A stretch of 64,000 nt of DNA from G047528255 sp047528255 (GTDB lineage Bacteria > Bacteroidota > Bacteroidia > Flavobacteriales > Blattabacteriaceae). The stretch's first letter is position 1, and each line of letters begins with the position of its first letter. This document shows positions 1-10,321 of the stretch, piece by piece. The notes beneath the pieces are model-generated. The model did no database searches and had not been told where the DNA came from. It saw only the letters and a program-made list of their open reading frames with translations. The stretch covers positions 744,001-808,000 of the forward strand of contig CP180024.1 in assembly GCA_047528255.1 (NCBI GenBank), read 5' to 3'. Made by a program: the position numbers and the translations under genes.

Positions 1-67
1 TAATATAACTATCCTATTTAAGAGCCGATGCCTATAGGCTTCTTCTGTATAAGGTCTTTGATGCCTC
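1..67 (-). mobile_element. IS5-like element, internal fragment of an interrupted copy
   Basis: Matches the 3' half of the transposase region of the other copies, read on the minus strand. It stops abruptly where the plus-strand copy at 68 begins. The same minus-strand copy appears to resume at 1343 after a loss of roughly 200 bases, so the plus copy sits nested inside it. Confidence 0.75.
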
Positions 68-101
68 GAGAACGTTGCATGGGAGAAAGATTTTAAAATA
101 T

Positions 102-132
102 TTGTAAATCAATATATTGTTTCGTATATTTG
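102..132 (+). promoter_or_regulatory. Bacteroidota-type promoter in the IS left end
   Basis: TTG at 102-104, a 20-base spacer, then TATATTTG at 125-132. This fits the TTG / TAnnTTTG promoter pattern known from Bacteroides and Flavobacterium. It points into the transposase frame that starts at 159 or 201. The block recurs in the left ends of most other copies. Promoter function is inferred. Confidence 0.6.
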
Positions 133-200
133 GAGTATAAAATAAAAAATTCGGCTCTATGCTCAGAAGTACCGCACAAATAAGCTTTAGTGAACTATAT

Positions 201-1211
201 ATGGAACGTTCTACCAGAAGGAGTGAGTTTTTCAAAAGGTTAAACACCTTGATCCACTGGGAAGGGATAGAAAAAGAAATAAGAAAAATATATCAAAAAG
301 GACAGGGAATAAAAGGCCAACCTGCATACAGTGGAATATCGTTGTTTAAGATGATGCTTTTGAGTAACTGGTATGATCTCAGTGATATAGGAACGGAAGA
401 ATTGATGAAAGAATCCTTGAGCTGCATGCGCTTTTGTGGTTTTCGATTGGAAGATCAAATCCCAGATCATACGACTCTATACAGATTTCGCAATGAAATA
501 GTAGCCAAAAAGGCATATGAGCGCTTACTAAAAAAGCTCAATAAGGAATTAGAAAAGCATCAAGCTATAGTTAAAACAGGAGTAATAGTAGATGCCAGTA
601 TTACAATGAGGCCCCTTGCTCCAAAGGGAAATCCTACCTACGTAGTGGATGATCGAAAGGAAGAAGGCAAAAGCAAATCAATTAAAGAAAAGCAAGGGTA
701 AAAAACAGACTCGATAGGAGTAGGTAGACACTCAAGGAAAATGGCTCAAAAATCAGGTAAACTCTACTCCGGATACAAAAAGCACATAGGAGTGGATAAA
801 AATGGAATGATACTAGCTATACATAGCGTAACCGCCAATGAGCATGATAGTATAGGCTAAAGCCATTAATAAGGAAATTAAGATATAACCCAAAGACGTA
901 TATGCAGACAAAGGTTATCAAGTTCCAGCCAACGTGTCTTACTTTCATAGTCGAGGGATCAAATACAGTATACAAAAGAAAGCCTATAGACCCCGTCTCT
1001 TAAGTAGGGATAGCTATATTATTCAAGATAATTAGTAAGTAAAAACCGATAGGTAGTAGAACATACTTTTGGCAGTATAAAGAGTTGGTTTAGATCAGGC
1101 AAGGCTCGTCGTTTATAAAGGATTAGCTCGTGTGCATGCCCAGCATCTTATGGGCATGCTATGGCTCATAATTTGTATCGTTCCCCTGGCATTATTATGC
1201 GCTGTCTATAA
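201..1211 (+). pseudogene. IS5-family transposase, broken
   Basis: A DDE transposase of the IS5 group, broken. The likely native start is the ATG at 201 (MERSTRRSEFFKRL); an in-frame ATG at 159 would add 14 residues. The frame is open to 701, then is broken by stops and shifts, but homologous text continues to the terminator at about 1211. Across copies the family landmarks are readable: an N-terminal helical domain, VDAS with the first Asp, a YADKGYQ-type block with the second Asp, and VVERTFG with the Glu followed by a YKGL-type segment. A repaired protein would be about 337 residues, in the IS5-group range. The first Asp region survives in this copy, but the part after 701 cannot be translated as one protein. 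Confidence 0.8.
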
Positions 1212-1342
1212 AAATAGATATATTTAATTAATTTATAATCAACAACATTTCGAATACAATGTGAAAGACTAAGTCTACATTTTCTATAACGAAGCCATCT
1301 AGAAGGCTGAATAAACGTAATCCACCATTAACAGAATAGTTC

Positions 1343-2071
1343 GGAATGATACTAGATTCTTGTATGCGTAATAGAGTTTATCTGATTTCTTGAGCCATTT
1401 TCCTTGAGTGTCTACTCCTTATTGAGTCTCTTTTTTTACCCTTGATTTTCTTTGACTGATTTGCTTTTGCCCCTCTTCCTTCCCGATCCCCCACTACGTA
1501 GGAAGGAGTCCCTTGGGTGCAAAGAGACTCACTGTAATACTAGCATCTACTATCACGTCTGTTTTAACTATCTCCTGATGCTTTTCTAATTCCTTATTGA
1601 TCTTTTTCAGTAAGCGCTCATATGCCTTTTTGGCTACTATTTCATTGTGAAATCTGCATAGAGTCGTATAATCTGGGATCTTATATTTCAATCGAAAACC
1701 ACAAAAGCGCATGAAGATCAAGTATTTTTTCACCAATTTTTCCGTTCCTACATCACTGATATCATACCAGTGACTCAAAAGCATCATCTTAAATAACGAT
1801 ATTCCACTGTAAGCAGGCTGGACTTTTATACCCTGGCCTTTTTGATATATTTTTCTTATTTCTTGCCCATCCCTTCCCAGTGGGATCACTGGTGTTTAAT
1901 CTTTTGAAATACCACTCTTTCTGGTAGAAAGTTTCATATATAGTTTACTAAAGCTTATTTGTGCAGTGCTTCTGAGCATAGAGCCGAATTTTTTTATTTT
2001 ATACTCCAAATATACGAAAAAACATATTGATTTACAAACATTTTAATCTCATTATTCCATGCAACGTTTTC
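1343..2071 (-). mobile_element. IS5-like element, 5' part of the interrupted minus copy
   Basis: Minus-strand IS text from mid-transposase to the left tip GCAACGTTTTC at 2061-2071. A 131-codon open stretch (1494-1889) encodes the transposase N-terminal half. It appears to be the continuation of the fragment at 1-67 on the far side of the nested plus copy. Confidence 0.75.
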
Positions 2072-2630
2072 GAAGCACATAGGGGTAGATAAAAATGGAA
2101 TGACACTAACTGTATATAGCGTAGCAGCGAATGAGTATAATACTAGAGGCTAAAGCCATTAATAAGCAAACTAGGATATAAAACCAGAGAAATATATGCA
2201 GAGAAAGGTTATCAAGTGCCAGACAACGTGTCTTACTTTCATGGTCGAAGCATCAAAGACCGTATACAGAAAAAATACTATAGGAACCATCCCTTAAGTA
2301 GGGATAGCTATATTATTAAACAAATTAGTGAGTAAAACCCGATAGGTAATAGAACGTACTTTTGGTAGTATAAAGCGTTGGCTTGGTTCAGGCAAGGCTC
2401 GTTACAAAGGATTAGCTCGTATGCATGCCCAGCATCTTATGGAAATGCTATGTCGCATAATTTGTATCGTGCCCCTGGTATTATTATGCGCAGTCCATAA
2501 AAATATATATAATTATATTGATAATATCAACAGATTTAGAATACAATGTGAAAAACTAAATCCACATTTTCTCTAACAAACTCCATCTAAGAGGCTGAAT
2601 AAACGTATTCTACCATTAAAACAATGGTCC
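2072..2630 (+). mobile_element. IS5-like element, 3' half
   Basis: Starts abruptly at GAAGCACATAG, a point inside the transposase just before the second catalytic block, and runs to the right end ...ACAATGGTCC. It directly abuts the left tip of the preceding minus copy. The same junction (left tip against AAGCACATAG or its variant) recurs at 12909/12910, and a similar break follows the copy that ends at 51949. The coding text is full of stops. Confidence 0.75.
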
Positions 2631-2770
2631 CATATATAGTTCACTAAAGGTTAGTTTCGAAGTGCTTCTGAGCATATAGCCGAAATTTTTTTATTTACTA
2701 CTCTAGTAGTATAGAAAACAATATATTGATTTACAAATATTTTAATATCTTTCTCTCACGCAACGTTTTT
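2631..2770 (-). mobile_element. IS5-like element, left-end fragment
   Basis: About 140 bases matching only the left end: the transposase start region, the promoter block with CAATATATTG, and a decayed tip CAACGTTTTT. It directly abuts the truncated right end at 2630. Confidence 0.7.
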
Positions 2771-2976
2771 AACTTTTAAAAAGCAGCTTTTGACCTGATA
2801 CTTCCATACGAAAGAATCAGGTTTGGTCGTTATCCGCTGTTAGGAGTCTCGACTGTGGGGTGGGGCATGAAGCGGAAGGATAGATATTGAACATTGACTT
2901 TTAATAATCGATTATCAAAGTCTGCAATCTTTTATTTTTTAAACGCTTTATTATTATAAAATAGGAAGTTTATCAA
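2771..2976. other. Gene-free spacer with one hairpin
   Basis: No gene is recognised here. A hairpin is readable at 2794-2821: CCTGAT at 2794-2799 pairs with ATCAGG at 2816-2821, and CTT with AAG after one mismatch, leaving an eight-base loop. It could be a leftover terminator from a lost gene; there is no strong T-run, so this stays open. Confidence 0.3.
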
Positions 2977-3048
2977 GTAGACCCGCAGGGATTCGAACCC
3001 CAACTAACAGAACCAAAATCTGCTGTGCTACCGTTACACCACAGGTCT
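2977..3048 (-). tRNA. tRNA-Gln (anticodon TTG)
   Basis: A full cloverleaf folds on the minus strand. The acceptor stem AGACCTG pairs with CGGGTCT and is followed by discriminator A. The D arm contains GTGTAACGGTAGCAC. The anticodon stem GCAGA/TCTGT encloses the loop TTTTGGT, which gives anticodon TTG. The T loop is TTCGAAT. CCA is not encoded. It is the only intact RNA gene seen in the window. A -7-like promoter box lies just upstream, and the DUF2723 gene is divergent. Confidence 0.95.
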
Positions 3049-3063
3049 GCTGAAAACAGGGAG

Positions 3064-3071
3064 CAAATGTA
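3064..3071 (-). promoter_or_regulatory. -7 box for tRNA-Gln
   Basis: TACATTTG on the minus strand, an exact TAnnTTTG match, lies 15 bases upstream of the mature tRNA 5' end. No clear TTG is seen at -33. Confidence 0.45.
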
Positions 3072-3149
3072 TTATTTTTTTTACTTTCCATACACTCTCG
3101 CGTTTTTTTGAGTTGTTTTTTTTGAGGGGAATATTGTTTAATTTTAGCG

Positions 3150-6100
3150 ATGTTTAATAGTAAAAATATGTGTATGAGGTTGTCTGCTAGACGGTCGAAC
3201 AATATTTTAGGTTGGTTTGTGTTTTTTATTGCTGCTTATGTTTTCATCTCTACCGTAGCGCCTACTTTGAGTTTTTGGGATTGCGGAGAGTATATAGCTT
3301 CATCGGTGAAGTTAGAAGTGGGACACGCTCCGGGAGCTGCCACTTTTCAGCTTTTGGGAGCGGTGATAGCTCTTTTCGCTTTTGGTGATCCTGCTAAATA
3401 TGGGTTAATCATCAATATCGAGTCTGCTTTGTGCAGTGCTTTCGCCGTTCTCTTTATGTTTTGGACGGTCACGCATCTGGCTCGGAAACTTGTTTTAAGG
3501 GTCAATGCATCAAGAAAAATTTCCGAGGTATCGCGGGCGCAAAATTTTGTCGTTTTCAGCAGCGGTCTCATCGGAGCGTTTTGTTTTATGTTCAGCGATA
3601 CGTTTTGGTTTTCAGCCGTTGAGGGAGAGGTGTATGCTATGGCTTCCATGTTTACGGCTCTCATCGTCTGGCTCATCTGCAAGTGGGAGAATGACGTGAC
3701 GCATTCTAGATCGAATAAGTGGTTAATATTGATCTCTTTTTTGCTCGGTTTGTCCGTGGGCGTGCATTTGATGGCGTTGTTAGTCATTCCTACTTTAGGC
3801 TTTATTTATTTTTACAAAAAATATAAGCTTACTCTCAAGAGTTTTTTTGTCACTCATTTGATCATCTTGCTTTTGTTAGGGATTTATTTCAAAGGGCTTT
3901 TTCCTTCTTTGATGTATTTCTTCGGTTATTCCGAGATCTTTTTTATCAATATAGTCGGATTGCCTTTTCATTCGGGTACGGTTATCGCTTTTTTATCACT
4001 CGTGGCTTTGTTTTTCTTTTTGATTCGCTTTACACACAGGAACAATTATCCTCTTTTGAATACAATCACGTTGTGCATCCTTTATAGTTTTATTGGTTTT
4101 TCTTCATGGTTGACGCTTCCAATACGTGCCAGTGCCAATACTCCTATCAATTTGAATAATCCTGACAACGCCATTTCTATGTTGGGTTATTATACTCGAT
4201 CTGTGCAATATGGAGATTGGCCGATATTTTACGGGCCGATGTATACGGCGTATTTAGACAAGGAGGGGATCATCGGCTATGATCAGGAAGGATCTGTCTA
4301 CGAGAAAGATGAAAAGTCGGGAAAATATATCGAAGTCGACCGGATCACTTCTTATAAATATAATCCGGATCATGTGGGCTTTTTCCCTCGGATGTATCAT
4401 AACAGTGAAGATCATATTGCTAATTATCAGACTATTGCTGGAAAACCTGAGGTTTATATGGAATTAGATCCCGTTACGGGAAAGGAAACGTTACATTATA
4501 AGAAACCGAGCTTAGGGCAAAATCTTTATTTCTTTTTCGACTATCAGATAGGGTATATGTTTCTACGATATTTATTGTGGAATTTTGCGGGGAGGCAAAA
4601 TGATCTTGAGGGAAATTGTCAAATAACCAGAGGAAATTGGAAGAGCGGAATTTCTTTTGTTGATGAGCTCAGGCTTGGTCCACAGGATGTTTTGCCTCAA
4701 TATCTCAAAAACAATAAGGCGAACAATACTTATTACTTTTTTCCTTTGATATTGGGGCTGATCGGACTTTTTTATCAAGCCCGGAATAAATTTGACGATT
4801 TTTATGCACTGTTAGCTCTTTTTTGTCTTACGGGTATCGGCATCAATATTTATACCAATATGAAGCCTTTTGAGCCGCGTGAAAGGGATTATGCCGTGGT
4901 GAGCGCGTTTTATGCTTACGGCATTTGGATCGGTTTGGGGGTGTCGGCTCTTTTTCATCTTTTAAAACGACCGAGTAATTTCTGTTTGGCTTTAAGTCTG
5001 TCTACCTTTTTGATGGGTATTCCTTTGCTCATGGGCTATCAAAACTGGAATGATCATGATCGGTCGCATATTTCAGATGCTAGAGATTTTGCTCGGAATT
5101 ATTTGGACGGTTGCGATCCGAACGCCGTGCTTTTTGTTTACGGAGATAATGATACTTATCCGTTATGGGCGTTACAAGAGACGGAAAACTACAGAGACGA
5201 TATTCGCGTGTTGAATTATACCCTTTTGGGTACCGCTTGGTATATTGATCAAGCACGGCGTAAAATCAACAATGCTCCGGCTATACCCATGACCTTGCAA
5301 CATGAACAATATCGACAGGGCACGAGAGACGCTATTCTTATTGCTCCCAATGAAAAAGCAATCACCGTGCAGGAGGCTATGGCGTGGATCGCGAGAGATG
5401 ATGAAAAAAAGGAAACGGCTAAATTTGAATATCTCGGAGATCAAAAAAAATTAGATTTTCTTCCTACCAATAAATTGATCTTGCCGGTGGATAAAGAGGC
5501 CGTGCTCAAGCATAAAATCGTAGCTCCGGAGGATGCTGATAAAATCCTTCCGTATATCCTTTTCGAAATTCCCGTCAAGGGAGGACAGGCTGTCTATTTG
5601 TATAAAAATGCTTTGATGATGCTTGATATGTTGGCTAATTACAAATGGGACAGACCTATTTATTTCAGCAGTGGATGGGGGTATAATTCGGCCAATATTT
5701 TATACCTGACCGATTATTTACAATATACAGGCTTTCATTACAAATTGACGCCTATCCGTACCCTGTCCCATGAAAATGGAGAATTGGGACGTATCGATAC
5801 CGAGGAGCTTTATCGAAAAGTGAAAAAGCTTCATTGGGCTAATTACAAAGATCCTCAAGGCTATTTTGACGCTAACAGTCGGAAAAATATACTCACTTAT
5901 CGCACGGTTGTGAGCAGGACAGCTGAAGCGTTGATCGCTCAAGGAGCGAAACAAAAAGCCGAAGAGCTTATGGATTCGGTCATGAAGGAGATACCGCAAA
6001 CCTTTTATGAAGACAATCTGCCTTTGGTCAAAATCTCCAAGAATTATATCAAGATCGGTAAAGAAAATAAAGCGATGAAAATAGCTTATATATATGCTAA

Positions 6101-6467
6101 AAATGCTTTGGAAGAGATCGATTATTATATGAGCTTGCCTCAAGACGCTCAAATTTCTATAGGTCGTGAAATGAAATATATCGCCTACAAATATTCGTAT
6201 CTCATCAGTGAGATTTCAGACGCGTATGCCAAAATAGGACAAAAAGATCAAACTGAAAAATATGTCCTGGAGGCTTATCGAGAGATCAGCGATCGCGTTG
6301 ACAAATTGATCGTATTTTCGTATAATCTTCAAGAAAGATCAGCATATGAAGAAGCCTGGACGATGCTCCTCACCGCTCAAAACGGTATACTTTTTACCCT
6401 GAAAAAATACAATCCCGAGTTAGGTGAAAAACTTCACCGACAATTTTTGAAATCATTAAAAAAGTGA
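3150..6467 (+). CDS. DUF2723 family membrane glycosyltransferase-like protein
   Basis: A 1105-residue membrane protein of the DUF2723 family, typical of Bacteroidota and related to TMEM260-type protein O-mannosyltransferases. It probably transfers sugars from a lipid carrier to exported proteins; the exact substrate cannot be read here. The N-terminal half has about ten hydrophobic segments. The acidic family motif WDCGEY is at residues 43-48 and GHAPGA near 58-63. After about residue 640 a large soluble part follows, ending in helical repeats that look like TPR units. The first ATG is used, but ATGs at residues 7 and 9 are also possible. The stop codon is unusual: T is native, while GA is the first two bases of the IS that begins at 6466. 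The original C-terminus may therefore have been slightly longer. Confidence 0.88.
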   Translation: MFNSKNMCMRLSARRSNNILGWFVFFIAAYVFISTVAPTLSFWDCGEYIASSVKLEVGHAPGAATFQLLGAVIALFAFGDPAKYGLIINIESALCSAFAVLFMFWTVTHLARKLVLRVNASRKISEVSRAQNFVVFSSGLIGAFCFMFSDTFWFSAVEGEVYAMASMFTALIVWLICKWENDVTHSRSNKWLILISFLLGLSVGVHLMALLVIPTLGFIYFYKKYKLTLKSFFVTHLIILLLLGIYFKGLFPSLMYFFGYSEIFFINIVGLPFHSGTVIAFLSLVALFFFLIRFTHRNNYPLLNTITLCILYSFIGFSSWLTLPIRASANTPINLNNPDNAISMLGYYTRSVQYGDWPIFYGPMYTAYLDKEGIIGYDQEGSVYEKDEKSGKYIEVDRITSYKYNPDHVGFFPRMYHNSEDHIANYQTIAGKPEVYMELDPVTGKETLHYKKPSLGQNLYFFFDYQIGYMFLRYLLWNFAGRQNDLEGNCQITRGNWKSGISFVDELRLGPQDVLPQYLKNNKANNTYYFFPLILGLIGLFYQARNKFDDFYALLALFCLTGIGINIYTNMKPFEPRERDYAVVSAFYAYGIWIGLGVSALFHLLKRPSNFCLALSLSTFLMGIPLLMGYQNWNDHDRSHISDARDFARNYLDGCDPNAVLFVYGDNDTYPLWALQETENYRDDIRVLNYTLLGTAWYIDQARRKINNAPAIPMTLQHEQYRQGTRDAILIAPNEKAITVQEAMAWIARDDEKKETAKFEYLGDQKKLDFLPTNKLILPVDKEAVLKHKIVAPEDADKILPYILFEIPVKGGQAVYLYKNALMMLDMLANYKWDRPIYFSSGWGYNSANILYLTDYLQYTGFHYKLTPIRTLSHENGELGRIDTEELYRKVKKLHWANYKDPQGYFDANSRKNILTYRTVVSRTAEALIAQGAKQKAEELMDSVMKEIPQTFYEDNLPLVKISKNYIKIGKENKAMKIAYIYAKNALEEIDYYMSLPQDAQISIGREMKYIAYKYSYLISEISDAYAKIGQKDQTEKYVLEAYREISDRVDKLIVFSYNLQERSAYEEAWTMLLTAQNGILFTLKKYNPELGEKLHRQFLKSLKK

Positions 6468-7737
6468 GAACGTTGTATGAAATAATGGGGGAGGGGTGGA
6501 GATATGGTGTTTATAAATCAATATATTGTTTCGTATACTCTGGAGTAAAATATAAAAAAATTCAGCTCTATCCTCAGAAGCACCACGCAAATAAGATTTA
6601 GTGAACTAAATATGGAACATTCTACCAGAAAGAGTGAGTTTTTCAAAAGTAAACACCTTGATCCACTCAGAAGTGATGAAGAAAAAAAATAAGAAAAATA
6701 TCTCAAAAAGACCAAGGAATAAAAGCTAACCTGCTTATAGCAGAATATCGTTATTTAAGATTATTCTTTTGAGTGACTGGTATGATCTCAATTATGTAGG
6801 AACGGGAAAATTTGTGAAAGAATACTTGAACTGCATGGCTTTTGTGGTTTTCGATTGGAAGATCAGATCCAAGATCATACGACTCTATGCAAATTTCGCA
6901 ATGAAATAGTAGCCAAAAAGACATATAAAAGCTTACTGAAAAAGATCAATAAGGAATTAGAAAAACATCAGGCTATTTAAAACAGGCGTAATAATAGATT
7001 CCAGTATTGCAGTGAGTCCCTTTTCTCCCAAAGGGAATTCCTAGCTACGTAGTGGTAGGCTCGGAAGGAAGAGGGGGGAAATCAAATCAGTCAAAGAAAA
7101 TAAAGGTTAAAAAAAGCGACTCAATCATGAGTAGACACTCAAGGAAAAGGACTCAAGAAATCAAGTAAACTCTACTACGGATACAAAAAGAACATAGGGG
7201 GGATGGAATGATAGTAGCAATACATAACGTAGCCAGCCAATGAGCATGATAGTAGAGGGCTAAATCCATTAATAAGCAAACTAGGATATAACCCCAGAGA
7301 AGTATAGGCAGACAACGGTTACCAAGTTGTCAGCCAACGTGTCTTACTTTCATGGTCGAGGCATCAAAGAGCTTATACAGAAGAAAGCCTATAGGAACCG
7401 GCCTTTAAATAGGGATAGCTATATTATTCAACATAATTAGTGAGTAAAAACCGATGATAGTAGAACGTACTTTTAGCCGTATAAAGCGTTGGTTTGGATC
7501 AGAAAAGGTTCGTTATAAAGTATTAGCTCCTGTGCATGCCCAGCCTCTTATGGAGGCTATGGCTCATAATTTGTATCGTGCCCCTGGCATTATTATGCGC
7601 TGTTCATAAAAACATATATAATTAACTTATAATCAATAATATTCCGAATATAATATAAAAAACTAAGTCTCCATTTTCTTCAACTAAGCCCATCTAGAAG
7701 GCTAGATAAACGTAATCCAACTTAATACAATGCTCTC
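6466..7737 (+). mobile_element. IS5-like element, full-length but heavily decayed
   Basis: Runs from left tip GAGAACGTTG to right tip TGCTCTC, about 1272 bp. The transposase text has many stops and frameshifts; the promoter block and right-end AT-rich block are still readable. Its left tip supplies part of the stop codon of the preceding gene, and its right tip lies five bases before the queA start. It therefore fills the whole space between two genes. Confidence 0.85.
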
Positions 7738-7742
7738 TTAAC

Positions 7743-8804
7743 ATGAAAACTTCAGACTTTTATTTTGATCTTCCACCAAAGCTTCTAGCAGAAAGACCGG
7801 TACAAGAGCGTGACGAGTCTCGCCTGATGGTCATCGATCGAAAAACGAGACAAATCGAACATAAATTCTTCAAGGACTTGCTAGAGTATTTTGAAGAAGA
7901 TGATGTGCTTATATTGAACGACACTAAAGTATTTCCGGCCAGATTATATGGAAATAAGGAAAAAACGGATGCTCAAATAGAGGTTTTTTTACTGCGCCAG
8001 CTTAATGGAAAAGACAAAACATGGGATGTTTTAGTGGATCCAGCTAGAAAGGTTCGGGTAGGTAACAAAATTTATTTTACAGATAAAGTTGATAATCAAT
8101 ATAATTTGATTTTGGAGATCATAGATAACACTACTTCCAGAGGCAGGATCGGTCGATTTATTTCAGATGCTTCTCCTGAGGATCTTCGAAAACGGATCAA
8201 AAAAATAGGTGAAACACCTCTTCCGAAATATATCAAACGTTCTCCAGAGAAAAGTGATATAGAGCGGTATCAAACTATCTATGCAAAGAAAGAAGGTGCC
8301 GTAGCAGCTCCTACAGCAGGTTTCCATTTTTCGAAGCATCTATTGAAGAGACTTGAAATCAAAGGAATACATGCTACTTATGTCACACTGTATATAGGCC
8401 TAGGAACTTTTTCTCCGGTAGAAGTGGAAGATCTTTCCAAACATAAAATGGACTCGGAGCAATGTTTTATCAGTCAATCCACCTGTGATGTAGTGAACAA
8501 AGCTATCGATCAAAAAAAACGGATATGCGCCGTTGGAACATCTTCGATGCGCGCTATCGAAAGCTCTGTATCTGCAAACAAGCAGCTTAATCCTTTCGAA
8601 GGATGGACCAACAAATTCATCTTTCCTCCATATGATTTCAGCATAGCGAATTGTATGATTACCAATTTCCATATGCCCAAATCAACCTTATTAATGATGA
8701 TCGTCGCTTTCGCAGGGTATGAATTAGCAATGAAAGTATATAAGACCGCCATTGAAGAGAAGTATAGATTTTATTCTTACGGTGACGCCATGTTGATTTT
8801 GTAA
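7743..8804 (+). CDS. queA: S-adenosylmethionine:tRNA ribosyltransferase-isomerase
   Basis: A 353-residue QueA, which transfers the ribosyl part of S-adenosylmethionine to 7-aminomethyl-7-deazaguanine in tRNA during queuosine synthesis. The protein is full length for the family. It starts with the typical FYFDLPPKLLAERP-type N-terminus and contains LNDTKVFPARL near residues 58-68, APTAGFHFS near 188-196 and a C-terminal ITNFHMPKSTLL block. The ATG at 7743 gives a normal N-terminus. Only five bases separate it from the upstream IS, so the native promoter and leader are gone or displaced, and transcription must come from the IS or through it. queE, an earlier enzyme of the pathway, lies at 48103-48759. 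Confidence 0.95.
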   Translation: MKTSDFYFDLPPKLLAERPVQERDESRLMVIDRKTRQIEHKFFKDLLEYFEEDDVLILNDTKVFPARLYGNKEKTDAQIEVFLLRQLNGKDKTWDVLVDPARKVRVGNKIYFTDKVDNQYNLILEIIDNTTSRGRIGRFISDASPEDLRKRIKKIGETPLPKYIKRSPEKSDIERYQTIYAKKEGAVAAPTAGFHFSKHLLKRLEIKGIHATYVTLYIGLGTFSPVEVEDLSKHKMDSEQCFISQSTCDVVNKAIDQKKRICAVGTSSMRAIESSVSANKQLNPFEGWTNKFIFPPYDFSIANCMITNFHMPKSTLLMMIVAFAGYELAMKVYKTAIEEKYRFYSYGDAMLIL

Positions 8805-8816
8805 GTCCATCAAGAC

Positions 8817-9071
8817 GAGATATTGTATTAAGGTGGATTACGTTTATCCCCCCCCTGGATGGGGTTAGTTGGAGAAGATGGAGACTTAATCTTTCGATTG
8901 TATTCGAAATAGAATTGTATTATACAATTAATTAATTATATCTATTTTTATGAACAGCGCATAATAATACCAAGGGTACGGTACAAATTATGCGCCATAA
9001 TCTCCAAGAGACTGGGCATGCACACGAGCTAATCCTTTGTAAGAGCTTTGCCTGATCCAAACCAACGATTT
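8817..9071 (-). mobile_element. IS5-like element, right-end fragment
   Basis: About 255 bases of the right end, starting with GAGATATTGTATTAAGG. It breaks at CCAACGATTT, where the next right tip begins at 9072. The same internal break is seen at 31381/31382 and, mirrored, at 19125/19126. Confidence 0.8.
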
Positions 9072-10238
9072 AAGACCATTGTGTTAATGATGTATTACGT
9101 TTATTTAGCCTATTAGATGGATTCGTTAAACAAAATGTAGATTTTAGTCTTTTACATTGTATTCGAAATACTTTTTATTATAAATTAATTAATTATATCT
9201 ATTTTTATAGAAAACGCATAATAATTCCAGGGGCACGATACAAATTATGAGCCATAGCCTCCATAAGATGCTGGGCATGCACACAAGCTAATCCCTTGTA
9301 ACGAACCTTGTCTGATCCAGGCAACGCTTTATAGTGCTAAAAATACGTTCCATTACCCATCGGGATTTACTCACTAATTTGTTGAATAATATAGATATCC
9401 CTACTTAAGAGACGGTTCCTATAGGTTTTCTTCTGTATAAGGTCTTTTATGCCTCGACTATGAAAGTAAGACACGTTGGCTGGAACTTGGTAACCTTTGT
9501 CTGCATATACTTTTCTTGGTTTATATCCTAGTTTTCTTATTAATGTCTTTAGGACTATACTATCATGCTCATTGGCTGCTACACTATGTACAGCTAGTAT
9601 CATTCTATATTTATCCCCCTATGTTCTTTTTGTATCCGTAGTAGAATTCACCTAATTTCTACTACGGAGACGAGAAGCACATATGGGGGGGATAAAAATG
9701 GAATAATACTAGATGTACATAAGTGTAGCAGCCAATGAGCATGATAGTATAGTCCTAAAGACATTAATAAGAAAATTAGAATATAATCTCAGAAAAGTAT
9801 ATGCCGACAAAAGTTAGCCAGTTTCAGCCAACGTCTCTTACTTTCATAGTCGAGGCATAAAAGAACTTATACAAAAGGAAACCTATAGGAACCGTCTCTT
9901 AAGTAGGGATATCTATATTATTCAACATAATTAGTGAGTAAACCCCGATGGGTAATAGAACGTATTTTTAGCACTATAAAGCGTTGCCTGGATCAGACAA
10001 GGTTCGTTACAAGGGATTAGCTTGTGTACATGCCCAGCATCTTATGGAGGCTATGGCTCATAATTTGTATCGTTCCTCTGGAATTATTATACGCTGTCCA
10101 TAAAAATAGATATAATTAATTAATTTATAATCAAGAGTATTTTGAATAGAATGTGAAAGGCTAAATCTACATTTTCTCTAACGAAACCCATCTAGGATAG
10201 GCTAAATAAACGTAATAAACCATTAACATAATGGTCTC
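9072..10238. repeat. Large inverted repeat made of two IS 3' halves
   Basis: Left arm 9072-9644 (minus) and right arm 9659-10238 (plus) are the 3' halves of the element, separated by about 14 bases, with right tips facing outward on both sides. The arms share changes that differ from most other copies, such as GCGTTGCCTGGATCAGAC, AGGGATTAGCTTGTGT and AGTCCTAAAGACATT. They therefore look like one sequence duplicated in inverse orientation, not two independent insertions. No intact coding frame is present. Confidence 0.8.
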
Positions 10239-10321
10239 ACCATGTTCTCAATGATCTGAATAGATAGATTGAATGATTAAAAAAAAAAGACTTTAAACCC
10301 TGTTTCATCAGCTTTAAATAT

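Larger units (their letters stand above)
68..1342 (+). mobile_element. IS5-like element, near full-length copy
   Basis: The left tip GAGAACGTTGCATGGG lies at 68. The right end contains the conserved AT-rich block and a decayed ...ATAGTTC tip near 1342, giving about 1275 bp, the size of the other full copies. The left end carries a promoter, followed by a transposase frame broken by stops and frameshifts. No clear target duplication is visible at the ends. The copy interrupts an older minus-strand copy. Confidence 0.85.

Noticed and set aside
3347..6152. Antisense frames of 68-146 codons within the DUF2723 gene
   Set aside because: Shadows of a long real gene; no start context and no recognised family.
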